Shown here: positions 14,515-22,783 of the stretch, piece by piece
Layout of the letters: each line of letters begins with the position of its first letter
Numbering within the stretch: the stretch's first letter is position 1
NCBI RefSeq assembly: GCF_000686845.1
Contig: NZ_KK366025.1
Span: 1-41,319, forward strand
DNA from: Paenibacillus sp. UNC451MF
GTDB lineage: Bacteria > Bacillota > Bacilli > Paenibacillales > NBRC-103111
DNA: 41,319 bases
Direction: 5' to 3'
Notes under the pieces: model-generated
Told to the model about the DNA's origin: nothing
The model's input: only the letters and a program-made list of their open reading frames with translations
The model's database searches: none
Made by a program: the position numbers and the translations under genes

Positions 14515-16206
14515 TTACATTCGGTTCGCTTTGGCGGATTGAATAAAATCTACGATCGGCTGCGGCTCTTCCAAGCTGTGAGGATGATGTCCCACTCCCG
14601 GCTTTATGATAACTTGCGGTTTGCCTCCCCATTGCTTCAGCTTTTTCTCAAAAATAGCCGTATTTTCCTCCAGAGGCACCACTTCATCCGCATCTCCGGC
14701 AACGATCAAGATAGGAATGCCAGCCTTAACCAATACCTCAGCTTTATCCAAAGGATTTTCTTTGAAATAAGGTGCTGTTGATTCGGTTAGACCGTAAACT
14801 GCCAAGCAGTCTTCCCAATTTTGTTGTGAAGGAACGCCACTGCCTTTACCTCCAGGCCAACTCGTGATATCAAGCACCGGAGCATCCAAGTAAAGCGCCA
14901 GCACATCGTCCGGATATGTAGCTGCGTATTGAACCGCGTAAAGGCCTCCGCGACTGAAGCCGAACAATGCCGGTTTCGCTGCCAGCTCAAACTGCCTGAT
15001 CACATGAGCGTGAAACCGATGCATCCGCTCCACAGCACCCGGACAACCGTACATATTGCTCAGTCTGTAATATACAATGTGCCAGCCCTGTTCAAGTAAA
15101 GCCATATCCGCATAGGCAAATGCATTGAAAAACTCCGTTCTCCAGATCCAGGGACGCCCCGAAGCAGGTTTTTGCGGTGCAACAACAATTACTTCCCGCC
15201 CTTCAAAATCATAATCCGTCCGGGAATAACCCTTCCACTCCGAATCAATACTGCCATTAACGCTGCGATATTCAGCAAGCGCATGATGTATCTCCGCATC
15301 AAGCTCTGCTGCTTGACTTATGGCCTCCGCCAATGGAAGCGCCGGTGTCTTACTCGGGTTTGTATGGCCCACATGCTCCTTCCATCCGGCACTTAGAAAT
15401 CGATGGCGTTGCATGACTAGTGCAAACCATTTCGGAAGCGCGTTATCCGGCAGCCCTACATAATCCGGTGTCCTCTCCAGCGAAATATTGAACAATCGAC
15501 TGAGCAAGGTTTGGGCGATGACCCAGTGACCTCTTTGGTTCGGATGAATGCCGTCACCTGAAGAATAATCAGGATTCTCGGCATGAGCCCTCTCAAAGTC
15601 TTTAGCTAACCGATCATGAATATTGATCACTGCATCAGCTTCGTCTTTAAGAGTAAGGCACCAGTCTGCATATCGTTTTAACACATCGTTATAACGGGCA
15701 TAAGGATTTTTCCAGCTGTAAGAAGGACTCTCCCCCTCTCCATCTCTCGTATCAGACTCATCTGCCAGATCTCGCTTAATTGATTTGACATCAAACGGTG
15801 GCGGCGTCATCACGATCGCCTTGGCCCCTGCCTGCATAATTTTATGAATTAAGGAAAGTATCCCGTTACGATACGCTGCAAAGCGGTCTTCTGAAAACGG
15901 ATGATAAATACCGTCATTCATTCCATAGCAGACAACAACCCAGTCCGGGTTGCTTTCCTTCAGCGCGGCATCGATCCGCTCATGGATACAAGGGCGTGGA
16001 AACGGGTGCTCTGGCTCACTAAGTCCTGAAGCGGTTTCACTGCTCACTCCAAGATTAATGAAAGTTATGTTTTGACCCGGCATATGCTGTGTAAAGTAAG
16101 CGTGTACAAAGGCGATATAACGACCGTTATCTGTAATGCTATCTCCCAAAAAGGCAATCTTAAGCGAACCGGGTACAACCCCATCCTTCAGAAACAAAGT
16201 CCCCAT
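14515..16206 (-). CDS. Two-domain hydrolase: SGNH/GDSL esterase fused to an alpha/beta hydrolase
   Basis: A 563-residue cytoplasmic-looking protein with no signal peptide and two complete hydrolase domains. Residues 14-240 are SGNH/GDSL: block I GDSITD (S23), block II NLGVSSETASG, block III YGMND (N97) and block V DGIHPNQRGH (D218, H221). Residues about 335-560 are alpha/beta hydrolase: nucleophile elbow GFSRGG (S418), GDADEVVP (D507) and VGHHPHS (H540/H541). All catalytic residues of both domains are present. Substrate unknown; position near pectin genes makes sugar-ester removal possible, but that is inference. The ATG at 16206 follows GGGAGG by about 11 nt. A palindrome overlies its promoter (16247-16262). 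Confidence 0.82.
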   Translation of the reverse strand: MGTLFLKDGVVPGSLKIAFLGDSITDNGRYIAFVHAYFTQHMPGQNITFINLGVSSETASGLSEPEHPFPRPCIHERIDAALKESNPDWVVVCYGMNDGIYHPFSEDRFAAYRNGILSLIHKIMQAGAKAIVMTPPPFDVKSIKRDLADESDTRDGEGESPSYSWKNPYARYNDVLKRYADWCLTLKDEADAVINIHDRLAKDFERAHAENPDYSSGDGIHPNQRGHWVIAQTLLSRLFNISLERTPDYVGLPDNALPKWFALVMQRHRFLSAGWKEHVGHTNPSKTPALPLAEAISQAAELDAEIHHALAEYRSVNGSIDSEWKGYSRTDYDFEGREVIVVAPQKPASGRPWIWRTEFFNAFAYADMALLEQGWHIVYYRLSNMYGCPGAVERMHRFHAHVIRQFELAAKPALFGFSRGGLYAVQYAATYPDDVLALYLDAPVLDITSWPGGKGSGVPSQQNWEDCLAVYGLTESTAPYFKENPLDKAEVLVKAGIPILIVAGDADEVVPLEENTAIFEKKLKQWGGKPQVIIKPGVGHHPHSLEEPQPIVDFIQSAKANRM

Positions 16207-16241
16207 CTTTCATGAATCCTCCCATTATTAATATCTCGCTT

Positions 16242-16247
16242 ATTATA
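16242..16247 (-). promoter_or_regulatory. -10 box of the double-hydrolase gene
   Basis: Read leftwards this is TATAAT, 36 nt before the start codon. The expected -35 region is weak (TCCAAT at 16265-16270), which fits a regulated promoter. Confidence 0.45.
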
Positions 16248-16262
16248 ACATGTTAACGTGTT
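16247..16262. promoter_or_regulatory. 16-bp operator-like palindrome over the hydrolase promoter
   Basis: AACATGTTAACGTGTT is palindromic except for one pair (T/G) and fills most of the spacer between -35 and -10 of the hydrolase gene. It is the typical place for a LacI- or GntR-type repressor. It also partly resembles a cre site but misses two consensus positions. Confidence 0.45.
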
Positions 16263-16376
16263 CAATTGGATTTTTTTAGGAATCGGAGTTGAAATTTGTC
16301 ATACTTTGCAGGGGTTTGGGCTTTTATGGCGAATAGTAAATTTTAGTATAAAATAACCATGAAAGGATGGGATACA

Positions 16377-16679
16377 GTGAGTAATGCAAGAATTTTTTTA
16401 CTTATAACAGCCCTTCTGGAAGGTATTCTGGGGATTCCGATTTTAGGCGGATCGATCGTGATCGGCTTTGCCTATGTTCCATTATTTATCATGTTTGTCC
16501 TCCACATCATTACGCTCGTGCTAGCGTTGAAAGAGTATAAAGATAAGCATGGAAGTATTGCCGGAATCGTCACCTCGTGCATCGCCTGGATTCCGATTGT
16601 TGGTATGATCTGTCACATTATTACCGCTATACTGCTCTTTGTGAGCTATTTTAAATACGACTATGGCAGACAACGTTAA
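16377..16679 (+). CDS. Small integral membrane protein, unknown function
   Basis: A 100-residue protein with three to four hydrophobic segments (about 4-22, 26-50, 58-80, 80-95) and a short charged loop EYKDKHGSIAG. I do not recognise a specific family. The frame has an ATG at 16359, but AAAGGATGG lies 7 nt before the GTG at 16377, so translation probably starts there. It is a single gene between two leftward genes and shares a hairpin with the HpaB-like gene. Confidence 0.65.
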   Translation: MSNARIFLLITALLEGILGIPILGGSIVIGFAYVPLFIMFVLHIITLVLALKEYKDKHGSIAGIVTSCIAWIPIVGMICHIITAILLFVSYFKYDYGRQR

Positions 16680-16712
16680 AAACGCTGAACCCTCGTTCAG
16701 CGTTTCTCTTTA
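16680..16712. terminator. Bidirectional terminator
   Basis: A perfect 10-bp stem, AAACGCTGAA (16680-16689) with TTCAGCGTTT (16696-16705), has A and T runs outside. It ends both the small membrane protein gene and the HpaB-like gene. Confidence 0.85.
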
Positions 16713-16717
16713 TCCCT

Positions 16718-18163
16718 CTAGGTCAATAAGCGCCTCACTTTATCCGCGCAAGCATCCTTGTTAGCATAGTTGTAGTAAAGCCGTGAAGAGACTTTCACGG
16801 AATCTCCGAAGAAGAACCGCTCATACAAGCTCTGCCTTCCTGCAAAGGAGCTTGAACTCAGCTCCCACGCCAGTCGAAACAAACGTACTTTTTGCTGAGC
16901 GTCCACCTCTATTCCTTTTAAATACCTAGTCAAATCGGCACCGATCTCCGACTGAAAATCTTGATCGTTCGGAATCATAACCAAGCCGCTGGCTCCAATC
17001 AGTTGAATGATGTCCATTAACCGTGGAACCACTTTCGGGTATAAACAGTTCGCCGTATATAGCGAGCTTGGATTCGGTAGCATCGTTCCCCATTGGTCCG
17101 GTTTAGCTTGAACCTCCGATGCGATAAGCAAAGCTTTTAAAGTTTCAAGTACTGTAATCACTTCCGATACTTTCTCTATCACCTGCGTATAAGTGCGGAG
17201 TCCAAGTGCTTGAACGATAGACTCTATAGTTCCGAGCATAAGCTCCGTCTTAGCAATGCATCTGCACAATACTTGATGAGTAGCATGAGTGTGAAAATGG
17301 CTTTCCTCGATAAATTTGCCTAATAGGGTCTCATCCCCGTATATAAACACACGATCATGCGGCACAAGCACATGATCCAACACAACCAGCGTATCCATCT
17401 CCTCAAATTTCGAGCTAAGTGGATAATCGTGTGCTGAATCCCCTGCAACCAGACTTTCTCTGCAAATAAACTTCAAGCCGGGAAGATCATTAGGAATGGC
17501 AAATGCGAAGGCATGGAGGTTCTCATCCGCGAACGAAGGCAGTGCAGGCGGGAATATAAGAATTTCTTCCGCAGTCGCACCCTGAGTTGCAAGTAAGAAG
17601 GCACCGCTTACGATAATTCCTTCCTTCGTCTTCTCGATGACTCTCGGAGCATCCGGCTCTTCCAATGTCCGCATAAAGCTCGACATTCTCGCGGTTGGAG
17701 GCAGAATAAACGCATGAGAGAGTGTAATATCGTTTTCCCGGCAGTATTCGTAGTACTTCTTCATATTCTCGGCGTACTGTGGATTATTCTCTTTCAGCAA
17801 ATCTGCAGCCGCACCGAACGCCATAATGGCAGTATTCATGTAATCCGGAGCACGGCCCAATAATCCATGATGGCGATCACACCATAACGACATCATGATT
17901 CTTCTCCGTTCGAGATCTTCACGGGATTCCGGGCGAAGAAAAGATAATCCAACCGGATCTCCGGTTGTGGGGGACGTATAAGTCATCCGCGGCTTATACC
18001 CCTCTCCCCCTTGCATGTCATAGAGCTCCACCTGGGTAGAAATCAGCCCGCGAAAAGCAGGATGACTGGATACTGGACCGTCTACCCGCTTCCCTTGAAC
18101 CCAAATATGCGGATTGGATTTATTCAGACGATCGACATACTGCTTTCCGTTTTTGATCGGCAT
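16718..18163 (-). CDS. HpaB-type flavin-dependent aromatic monooxygenase (4-hydroxyphenylacetate 3-hydroxylase family)
   Basis: A 481-residue protein of the HpaB/HpaC two-component monooxygenase large subunit family (PF11794 then PF03241), close in size to B. subtilis YoaI. It begins MPIKNGKQYVDRLNKSNPHIWVQG, the usual N-terminal helix, and contains SFLRPESREDLERRR, ILPPTARMSSF and a C-terminal QLIGASGLVMIP region typical of the family. It uses FADH2 from a separate reductase and O2 to hydroxylate phenols. No HpaC-type reductase is in the window. The frame reaches 18196, but GAAGGTG lies 7 nt before the ATG at 18163. Monocistronic. Confidence 0.83.
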   Translation of the reverse strand: MPIKNGKQYVDRLNKSNPHIWVQGKRVDGPVSSHPAFRGLISTQVELYDMQGGEGYKPRMTYTSPTTGDPVGLSFLRPESREDLERRRIMMSLWCDRHHGLLGRAPDYMNTAIMAFGAAADLLKENNPQYAENMKKYYEYCRENDITLSHAFILPPTARMSSFMRTLEEPDAPRVIEKTKEGIIVSGAFLLATQGATAEEILIFPPALPSFADENLHAFAFAIPNDLPGLKFICRESLVAGDSAHDYPLSSKFEEMDTLVVLDHVLVPHDRVFIYGDETLLGKFIEESHFHTHATHQVLCRCIAKTELMLGTIESIVQALGLRTYTQVIEKVSEVITVLETLKALLIASEVQAKPDQWGTMLPNPSSLYTANCLYPKVVPRLMDIIQLIGASGLVMIPNDQDFQSEIGADLTRYLKGIEVDAQQKVRLFRLAWELSSSSFAGRQSLYERFFFGDSVKVSSRLYYNYANKDACADKVRRLLT

Positions 18164-18277
18164 AGGTAACCACCTTCTAAACTTTTGTATTATCATACGT
18201 CAGCCTTTCTGGATGGGTAGGGCGTAAGCTTATACATTTGAAAAAATATGGGGTTGTGCCGATAGAACCGAACGCAA

Positions 18278-18304
18278 AAAAATGCCGACTTTTTCAGTCG
18301 GCAT
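18278..18304 (-). terminator. Terminator of the permease-GH105 operon
   Basis: Read leftwards, ATGCCGACT (18296-18304) pairs with AGTCGGCAT (18282-18290) and is followed by a seven-T run. It lies 12 nt after the hydrolase stop. Confidence 0.85.
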
Positions 18305-18315
18305 CTCAAATCATT

Positions 18316-19347
18316 TTACCACTCTTGACGTGTAAGCAGCGAAGACAAGAAGGTCAGTGCCAGACCTTGACCCCAGCCCTGCATCCGTTTGTGCGGAACG
18401 CCTTTGTAGCCTTCCGCATCACGCATAACCGCAGTTCCTGCCGAAACGCCTCTGACTGAACCGTCCTCATCAATACGACTAAGGATGCCTACGACGGATT
18501 TGTTCACATACTTGTTATACATTTTACCGCTCGAGATCAACGCGGCTGCGATCCCTGCCGATCCTGAAGTTTCGGTATAGGAGGTCGGATCGTTCAACAC
18601 CGTGTGCCATAGGCCAGTTTCCGACTGCAAGCGTACCAGTGCGGCCAATTGATCCCGCAAGGAGCCCTCAATGACCATGAACGAAGGATGCGTCACGTGA
18701 ATTAATTTCAATGCCCGCGCCATTGTGATGGCCGCCCAAGAGTTTCCACGCGCCCAATATATGCCGGACATATGGCTTTGTGCCAGGTTGTCCCAGCCAT
18801 GATAATACAAGTTCGTCGATGGGTCCTGTAAGAACTCCTCATGACCATGATACTGCTTAATGCCATCCTCCAAGTAGTCGTTGCGACTCAGCATCGTACC
18901 GATTCTGACCAAGAAGTATCCGGCCATAAACATCGTATCAACCCATGCCTGCTCAGGAAAGTTATAGTCCTCTGAGTTCACCGTATGTTGAAAAATACCG
19001 TCTGCGAAACGTTCTGCATCATTTTTCAGAAAATCTGCCATTTGTACCGCGAAATCCAAATATTTTTGGTCTCCTGTCGCTTTGTACAAGCTAAGTAGCG
19101 AATGACCGATGGAAACCCCGTTCACCGTCAGCTTCGGCAGCCCGTCCTCCAGTTGTTCGTCGACCCAGCCTTTTAACAGCTCGATATATTCCTGATTGCC
19201 AGTCGCTTCATAAGCTTCTGTTACTCCGTAAAAAGCAACACCGCCTGGCCAATCCCAGTTGTAATCCATTTGAAATGTACGCCGGACTACACGATCGATA
19301 GCGGTTCTGATTTCTTGTTCATCATATATAAGTGCTGGCATGTCCAT
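18316..19347 (-). CDS. Unsaturated rhamnogalacturonyl hydrolase, GH105 (YesR/YteR-like)
   Basis: A 343-residue (alpha/alpha)6-barrel enzyme, the same length as B. subtilis YesR. Family marks are YNWDWPGGVAFYG near residues 29-41, FPEQAWVDTMFMAGYF (catalytic-type D137), GIYWARGNSWA, and the C-terminal GWGQGLALTFLSSLL. GH105 enzymes act in the cytoplasm, removing the 4,5-unsaturated galacturonyl end from imported rhamnogalacturonan oligomers made by PL11-type lyases. The ATG at 19347 follows GAGGAGG by 6 nt. Last gene of the permease operon, preceded by an intercistronic stem-loop. Confidence 0.87.
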   Translation of the reverse strand: MDMPALIYDEQEIRTAIDRVVRRTFQMDYNWDWPGGVAFYGVTEAYEATGNQEYIELLKGWVDEQLEDGLPKLTVNGVSIGHSLLSLYKATGDQKYLDFAVQMADFLKNDAERFADGIFQHTVNSEDYNFPEQAWVDTMFMAGYFLVRIGTMLSRNDYLEDGIKQYHGHEEFLQDPSTNLYYHGWDNLAQSHMSGIYWARGNSWAAITMARALKLIHVTHPSFMVIEGSLRDQLAALVRLQSETGLWHTVLNDPTSYTETSGSAGIAAALISSGKMYNKYVNKSVVGILSRIDEDGSVRGVSAGTAVMRDAEGYKGVPHKRMQGWGQGLALTFLSSLLTRQEW

Positions 19348-19367
19348 AATTCCTCCTCTAAGATGAG

Positions 19368-19397
19368 AGTCTGTTCGATCGTTCTCGAACAGACTCG
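19368..19397 (-). other. Intercistronic perfect stem-loop before the GH105 gene
   Basis: GAGTCTGTTCGA pairs perfectly with TCGAACAGACTC across a short loop, in the 68-nt gap between the second permease and the hydrolase. There is no U-run, so termination is unlikely. An RNA processing or stability element is more likely. Confidence 0.6.
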
Positions 19398-19415
19398 ATA
19401 ATGGTTAGGCTCCAA

Positions 19416-20258
19416 TTAACCTTTCAGACCACTGGTGCTGATCCCTTCAACGATATATTTTTGGAATATAAAGAACACAATAACGATAGGGAGCAGCGAA
19501 AGCGTCGACATGGCGAACATCCCGCCCCAGTTGTTGATCGAATCTCCGTCTAGGAACAGCTTCAAAGCTAGCGATACAGGATACAGGGAAGGCTTATTCA
19601 AGTACAATAACGGATTGATGAAATCGTCCCATTTCCAATAGAATTGAAAGATGGTTGCTGTAACCAGCGACGGAATGATCATAGGAACGATAATCCGGAA
19701 GAAGATCGAGTACTTATTGCAACCGTCCATTTTTGCCGCTTCATCCATTTCAGGCGGAATGGTACGGATAAATTGCATAATCAAGAATATGAAGAACGGA
19801 ACTCCGAAAAAGCTTGGTACAATAATCGGTTTGAACGAAGACAACCACTCCAGCTTAGCGAACATAACATATTGCGGAATGACAGTAACGTCATGCGGCA
19901 GCATCATGGTCATCATGACGCAACCGAACCAGAAGCCGCTTCCCTTGAACGGGATTCTTGCTAATCCATATGCAACGAGTGCGGAAGAAGCTACGGCACC
20001 AATAGTAGAGAAAATAACGATAATAAACGAGTTTTTAAAGAATGTGCCGAACGTATTCCCTGCGAACCCTTTCCAGCCGGTTGCGTAGTTTACGAATTCA
20101 AGCCGACTCGGAATCAAGCTGTATGCTTGAGAGAAAATTTCACCGTTAGGCTTGAGCGAGCTTACAGCCAACCAAATTATCGGATACAGCATGAGCAGCG
20201 CCAGGCAGCCAACAATCAAGTGATAGAAGACGTTTGAAATTGTTTTGGTTCCAGCCAT
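19416..20258 (-). CDS. Carbohydrate ABC transporter permease, MalG type (YesQ-like)
   Basis: A 280-residue inner-membrane permease of the CUT1 family with six predicted helices (about 11-31, 73-96, 105-127, 137-160, 185-210, 243-265). The EAA loop [24 protein letters not shown], which docks the ATPase, is intact. It starts one base after the stop of the partner permease and so is translationally linked. No ATPase gene is in the window; in bacilli such importers use a shared MsmX-type ATPase encoded elsewhere. The expected cargo, from context, is unsaturated rhamnogalacturonan oligosaccharide. Confidence 0.87.
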   Translation of the reverse strand: MAGTKTISNVFYHLIVGCLALLMLYPIIWLAVSSLKPNGEIFSQAYSLIPSRLEFVNYATGWKGFAGNTFGTFFKNSFIIVIFSTIGAVASSALVAYGLARIPFKGSGFWFGCVMMTMMLPHDVTVIPQYVMFAKLEWLSSFKPIIVPSFFGVPFFIFLIMQFIRTIPPEMDEAAKMDGCNKYSIFFRIIVPMIIPSLVTATIFQFYWKWDDFINPLLYLNKPSLYPVSLALKLFLDGDSINNWGGMFAMSTLSLLPIVIVFFIFQKYIVEGISTSGLKG

Positions 20259-20259
20259 C

Positions 20260-21168
20260 TTATTTGTCTCCTTTCGCCTCGTAATGCACCCAGTACTTGG
20301 ATGATTTGAAGATTACCAAAGTAATAAGGCCAATGATGATGAGCATAATCCACGCGAGAGCCGAAGCGTAACCCATTTCGAAGAAAACGAACGCTCTGCG
20401 GTACAGGTACAAGGAGTACAATAAAGTATTATCTAACGGTCCACCTTCACCACGAGAAATGATATAAGCGGGAGTAAAGGTCATAAACGCAGAAATCGTC
20501 TGCATGATCAAGTTAAACAAAATAATGGGGCTTAACAGCGGAAGCGTAATTTTGAAAAATTTATACACGCTATTGGCTCCATCTACGCTAGCCGCTTCGT
20601 ACAGAGATGCAGGAATGTTCTTCAAACCTGCTAGGAAGATAAGCATCGAGGATCCGAACTGCCATACCGACAAAGCAATCAACGTCCATAATGCCGTTCC
20701 AGGACTTCCGATCCAGGATGTTTCCGTGTGAATCCCAATGACTCCAAGGAACGAGTTGAGAAGCCCTTTATCACCGAAGATTTGCGTCCACATGATGGAA
20801 ACAGCAACGCTGCCTCCAATCAGGGAAGGAAGATAATAGGCCGAGCGATAAACGCCGATGCCGCGTGCGGCTTTGTTAAGCAGCATGGCTACAATCAGGG
20901 CAAAACCAAGTCTCAGCGGAACGCTGGCAAATACGTAAGTAAAAGTAACTTGAAATGACTTCCATATTTTGTCGTCATCCGTAAATATTTTGGTGTAGTT
21001 ATCAAACCCGATCCAGCGGGGGGCTTCCATCAAGTTATACTCGGTAAATGAGTAATACAATGACGATAGAATAGGATACAATGTGAAGATAAGAAAGCCG
21101 ATAATAAACGGAGCGGTAAACACGTATCCGACGACATTGTTGTTGTCCCGCAGCTTCATGGTATTCAA
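20260..21168 (-). CDS. Carbohydrate ABC transporter permease, MalF/LplB type (YesP-like)
   Basis: A 302-residue CUT1 permease with six helices, the first at about residues 13-36 ([22 protein letters not shown]). The EAA loop is [20 protein letters not shown] and the expected '[11 protein letters not shown]' periplasmic loop is present. Its ATG at 21168 is preceded by its own promoter (21214-21275), so it is the first gene of a permease-permease-GH105 operon, separated by a terminator from the binding-protein gene upstream. Heterodimer partner of the MalG-type permease. Confidence 0.87.
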   Translation of the reverse strand: MNTMKLRDNNNVVGYVFTAPFIIGFLIFTLYPILSSLYYSFTEYNLMEAPRWIGFDNYTKIFTDDDKIWKSFQVTFTYVFASVPLRLGFALIVAMLLNKAARGIGVYRSAYYLPSLIGGSVAVSIMWTQIFGDKGLLNSFLGVIGIHTETSWIGSPGTALWTLIALSVWQFGSSMLIFLAGLKNIPASLYEAASVDGANSVYKFFKITLPLLSPIILFNLIMQTISAFMTFTPAYIISRGEGGPLDNTLLYSLYLYRRAFVFFEMGYASALAWIMLIIIGLITLVIFKSSKYWVHYEAKGDK

Positions 21169-21213
21169 CCCCTATGCATGTAGTTTGCTTTGCTTCTCTT
21201 AGCTTATAACCTT

Positions 21214-21275
21214 ATTATAAAGACTGCTCTCAGACTAAAGAATGCAAAAAACCGTTCATTTTGTTTAAAAAACAG
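21214..21275 (-). promoter_or_regulatory. Promoter of the permease operon with a regulator direct repeat
   Basis: Read leftwards: CTGTTTTTT (21267-21275), 12 nt, CGGTTTTTT (21246-21254), then a TTCTTT -35-like box and TATAAT at 21214-21219. The two repeats start 21 bp apart (two helical turns), and the last one abuts the -35. The arrangement is the same, base for base in spacing, as that before the solute-binding gene. I take it as the binding site of the YesN-like AraC-type regulator. Confidence 0.7.
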
Positions 21276-21289
21276 ACTCGGCTTTCTAT

Positions 21290-21336
21290 ACAAAAAAAGC
21301 GGATCAGACTTCTCACAGGAGACTGTCTTGATCCGC
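21290..21336 (-). terminator. Terminator of the solute-binding protein gene
   Basis: Read leftwards, AGCGGATCA (near 21328-21336) pairs with TGATCCGCT (21297-21305), then TTTTTTT. It isolates the binding-protein gene from the permease genes. Confidence 0.8.
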
Positions 21337-21344
21337 TTCACGGG

Positions 21345-22667
21345 TTACTTTTTATTTTTTGCTAGGATGGCATTGGCGTCTTTACGGAACTTCGCCGCAG
21401 CATCTTCAACCGAAATTTTCTTATACAAAATTTGCTCGCTCAAGTCTTTCAACAGCTTTTCTACCTCTACGGAACCAACAGGGTTCGGAGGATCCATTGG
21501 GCTGCTGTTGGTTTCTGCCCAAGCTACATAGTCGAATACTTTTGCTTCAGCAGGAGTCAATGTAGGTTTCAGCGCTTCTTTTACTTTGGAAGAAATAGGG
21601 ACACCGCGCTCGCCTTTAATAATTTTGTTCGCATCGATATCGTTAATGAAGAAGTCAAGGAACTTAGCTGCTTCTTCTTTTTGCTTCGAATTTTTAGTGA
21701 TGGAGAAGCCCATACTAGGTTTCAAGAATAAGCCTTTTTTGCCGTTCGGACCTGGAATAGGAATGAGCTCCGTGTTACGCTTAGCAGCAGCGGACCAAGC
21801 TACGTATTGGTTGGACCAGGCGAAGCTGCCGAAGGCGTTGCCGAGAACCATTTCATCGTCCTCTGGTGTAGATTTCTTTTGAGCCAATTTATCCAAGCTC
21901 AGCAAATAGCCGGAATCATACATTTTTTGGTAACGTTTGAAGTAATCTACGAAAGCTTTATCATCTGTATATCCTAAGGTTGTGCCGTCAGCACTGTACA
22001 TTTTTTGATCTACCGTACGCAAGTAGTAAGGGAAGAATACATCATACCGCAAGTAGTCCATCAAGATTTTCCCATTGCCTTTCAGCTTTGCACCTAAGGC
22101 ATCGAGGTCATCCCAAGTCCAATCTTTTGCTGGCATGCTTGCACCGGCTTTAGCCAGCATGTCTGGATCAACTGTAGCTCCCAGAGCATTGACGCCCAAA
22201 GGAATTTGATACAGCTTGCCGTCATACTCGCCGCTTTTCAACGTGTTCGCGTTTACTGCGCTCATGTCCAGCTTACCGTTGGTCGTATAAGGACGAAGAT
22301 CTTCCAACTGGCCTCTGCCACCGAATTGGCTCAAGTAAGACATATCCATTTGAATGATATCAGGCAATCCATTAGCAGCCGCTTGCGGGGCTAGTTTTTT
22401 CCAGTAGTCGTCAAAGGAAGCATATTCAGCTTCGATTTTAACGTTAGGATTTTTTTGTTGATAGAGCTCAATAACTTTCAGTGTGTAGTCATGTCTTGCT
22501 TGACCGCCCCACCATGCAATGCGCAAAGTAACCGGATCTTTACTGCCCGAACCCGAGCTTACTGCATCCGTCTTCTTGCCGGCATCCCCACTGGAAGCCG
22601 CGCCTCCACACCCTGCAGCGGTTAATATCATCGATAGCGAGAGTACCATTGGCAACGCTTTCTTCAT
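21345..22667 (-). CDS. Extracellular solute-binding lipoprotein of a sugar ABC importer (YesO-like)
   Basis: A 440-residue family 1 solute-binding protein. The signal peptide ends in the lipobox LTAAGC (C20), followed by a Gly/Ser/Asp-rich linker, so it is anchored outside the membrane. The mature part starts with VTLRIAWWGGQARHDYTLKV, typical of CUT1 sugar-binding proteins. It delivers the sugar to the two permeases encoded next. The ATG at 22667 follows a GGGAGGAAA RBS. Expression is from its own promoter, with a terminator before the permeases, which allows more binding protein than permease. Confidence 0.87.
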   Translation of the reverse strand: MKKALPMVLSLSMILTAAGCGGAASSGDAGKKTDAVSSGSGSKDPVTLRIAWWGGQARHDYTLKVIELYQQKNPNVKIEAEYASFDDYWKKLAPQAAANGLPDIIQMDMSYLSQFGGRGQLEDLRPYTTNGKLDMSAVNANTLKSGEYDGKLYQIPLGVNALGATVDPDMLAKAGASMPAKDWTWDDLDALGAKLKGNGKILMDYLRYDVFFPYYLRTVDQKMYSADGTTLGYTDDKAFVDYFKRYQKMYDSGYLLSLDKLAQKKSTPEDDEMVLGNAFGSFAWSNQYVAWSAAAKRNTELIPIPGPNGKKGLFLKPSMGFSITKNSKQKEEAAKFLDFFINDIDANKIIKGERGVPISSKVKEALKPTLTPAEAKVFDYVAWAETNSSPMDPPNPVGSVEVEKLLKDLSEQILYKKISVEDAAAKFRKDANAILAKNKK

Positions 22668-22704
22668 CTCTATTTCCTCCCCTGTTCTTCGTCTTTACAT
22701 TGCT

Positions 22705-22766
22705 ATTATCTCGCTTTGGACCAGGAAAAAGAATTCAAAAAACCGTCAACCTTGTTTAAAAAACAG
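22705..22766 (-). promoter_or_regulatory. Promoter of the solute-binding gene with a regulator direct repeat
   Basis: Read leftwards: CTGTTTTTT (22758-22766), 12 nt, CGGTTTTTT (22737-22745), then TTCTTT and the -10 box GATAAT (22705-22710). The distance from repeat to -10 is 27 nt, identical to the permease-operon promoter. Outside these elements the two regions differ, so the common parts look selected. Confidence 0.7.
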
Positions 22767-22783
22767 AGTTGTTCCGCCCAACA

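Noticed and set aside
16247-16262. cre site at the double-hydrolase promoter
   Set aside because: It misses two fixed cre positions; a generic palindromic operator describes it better.
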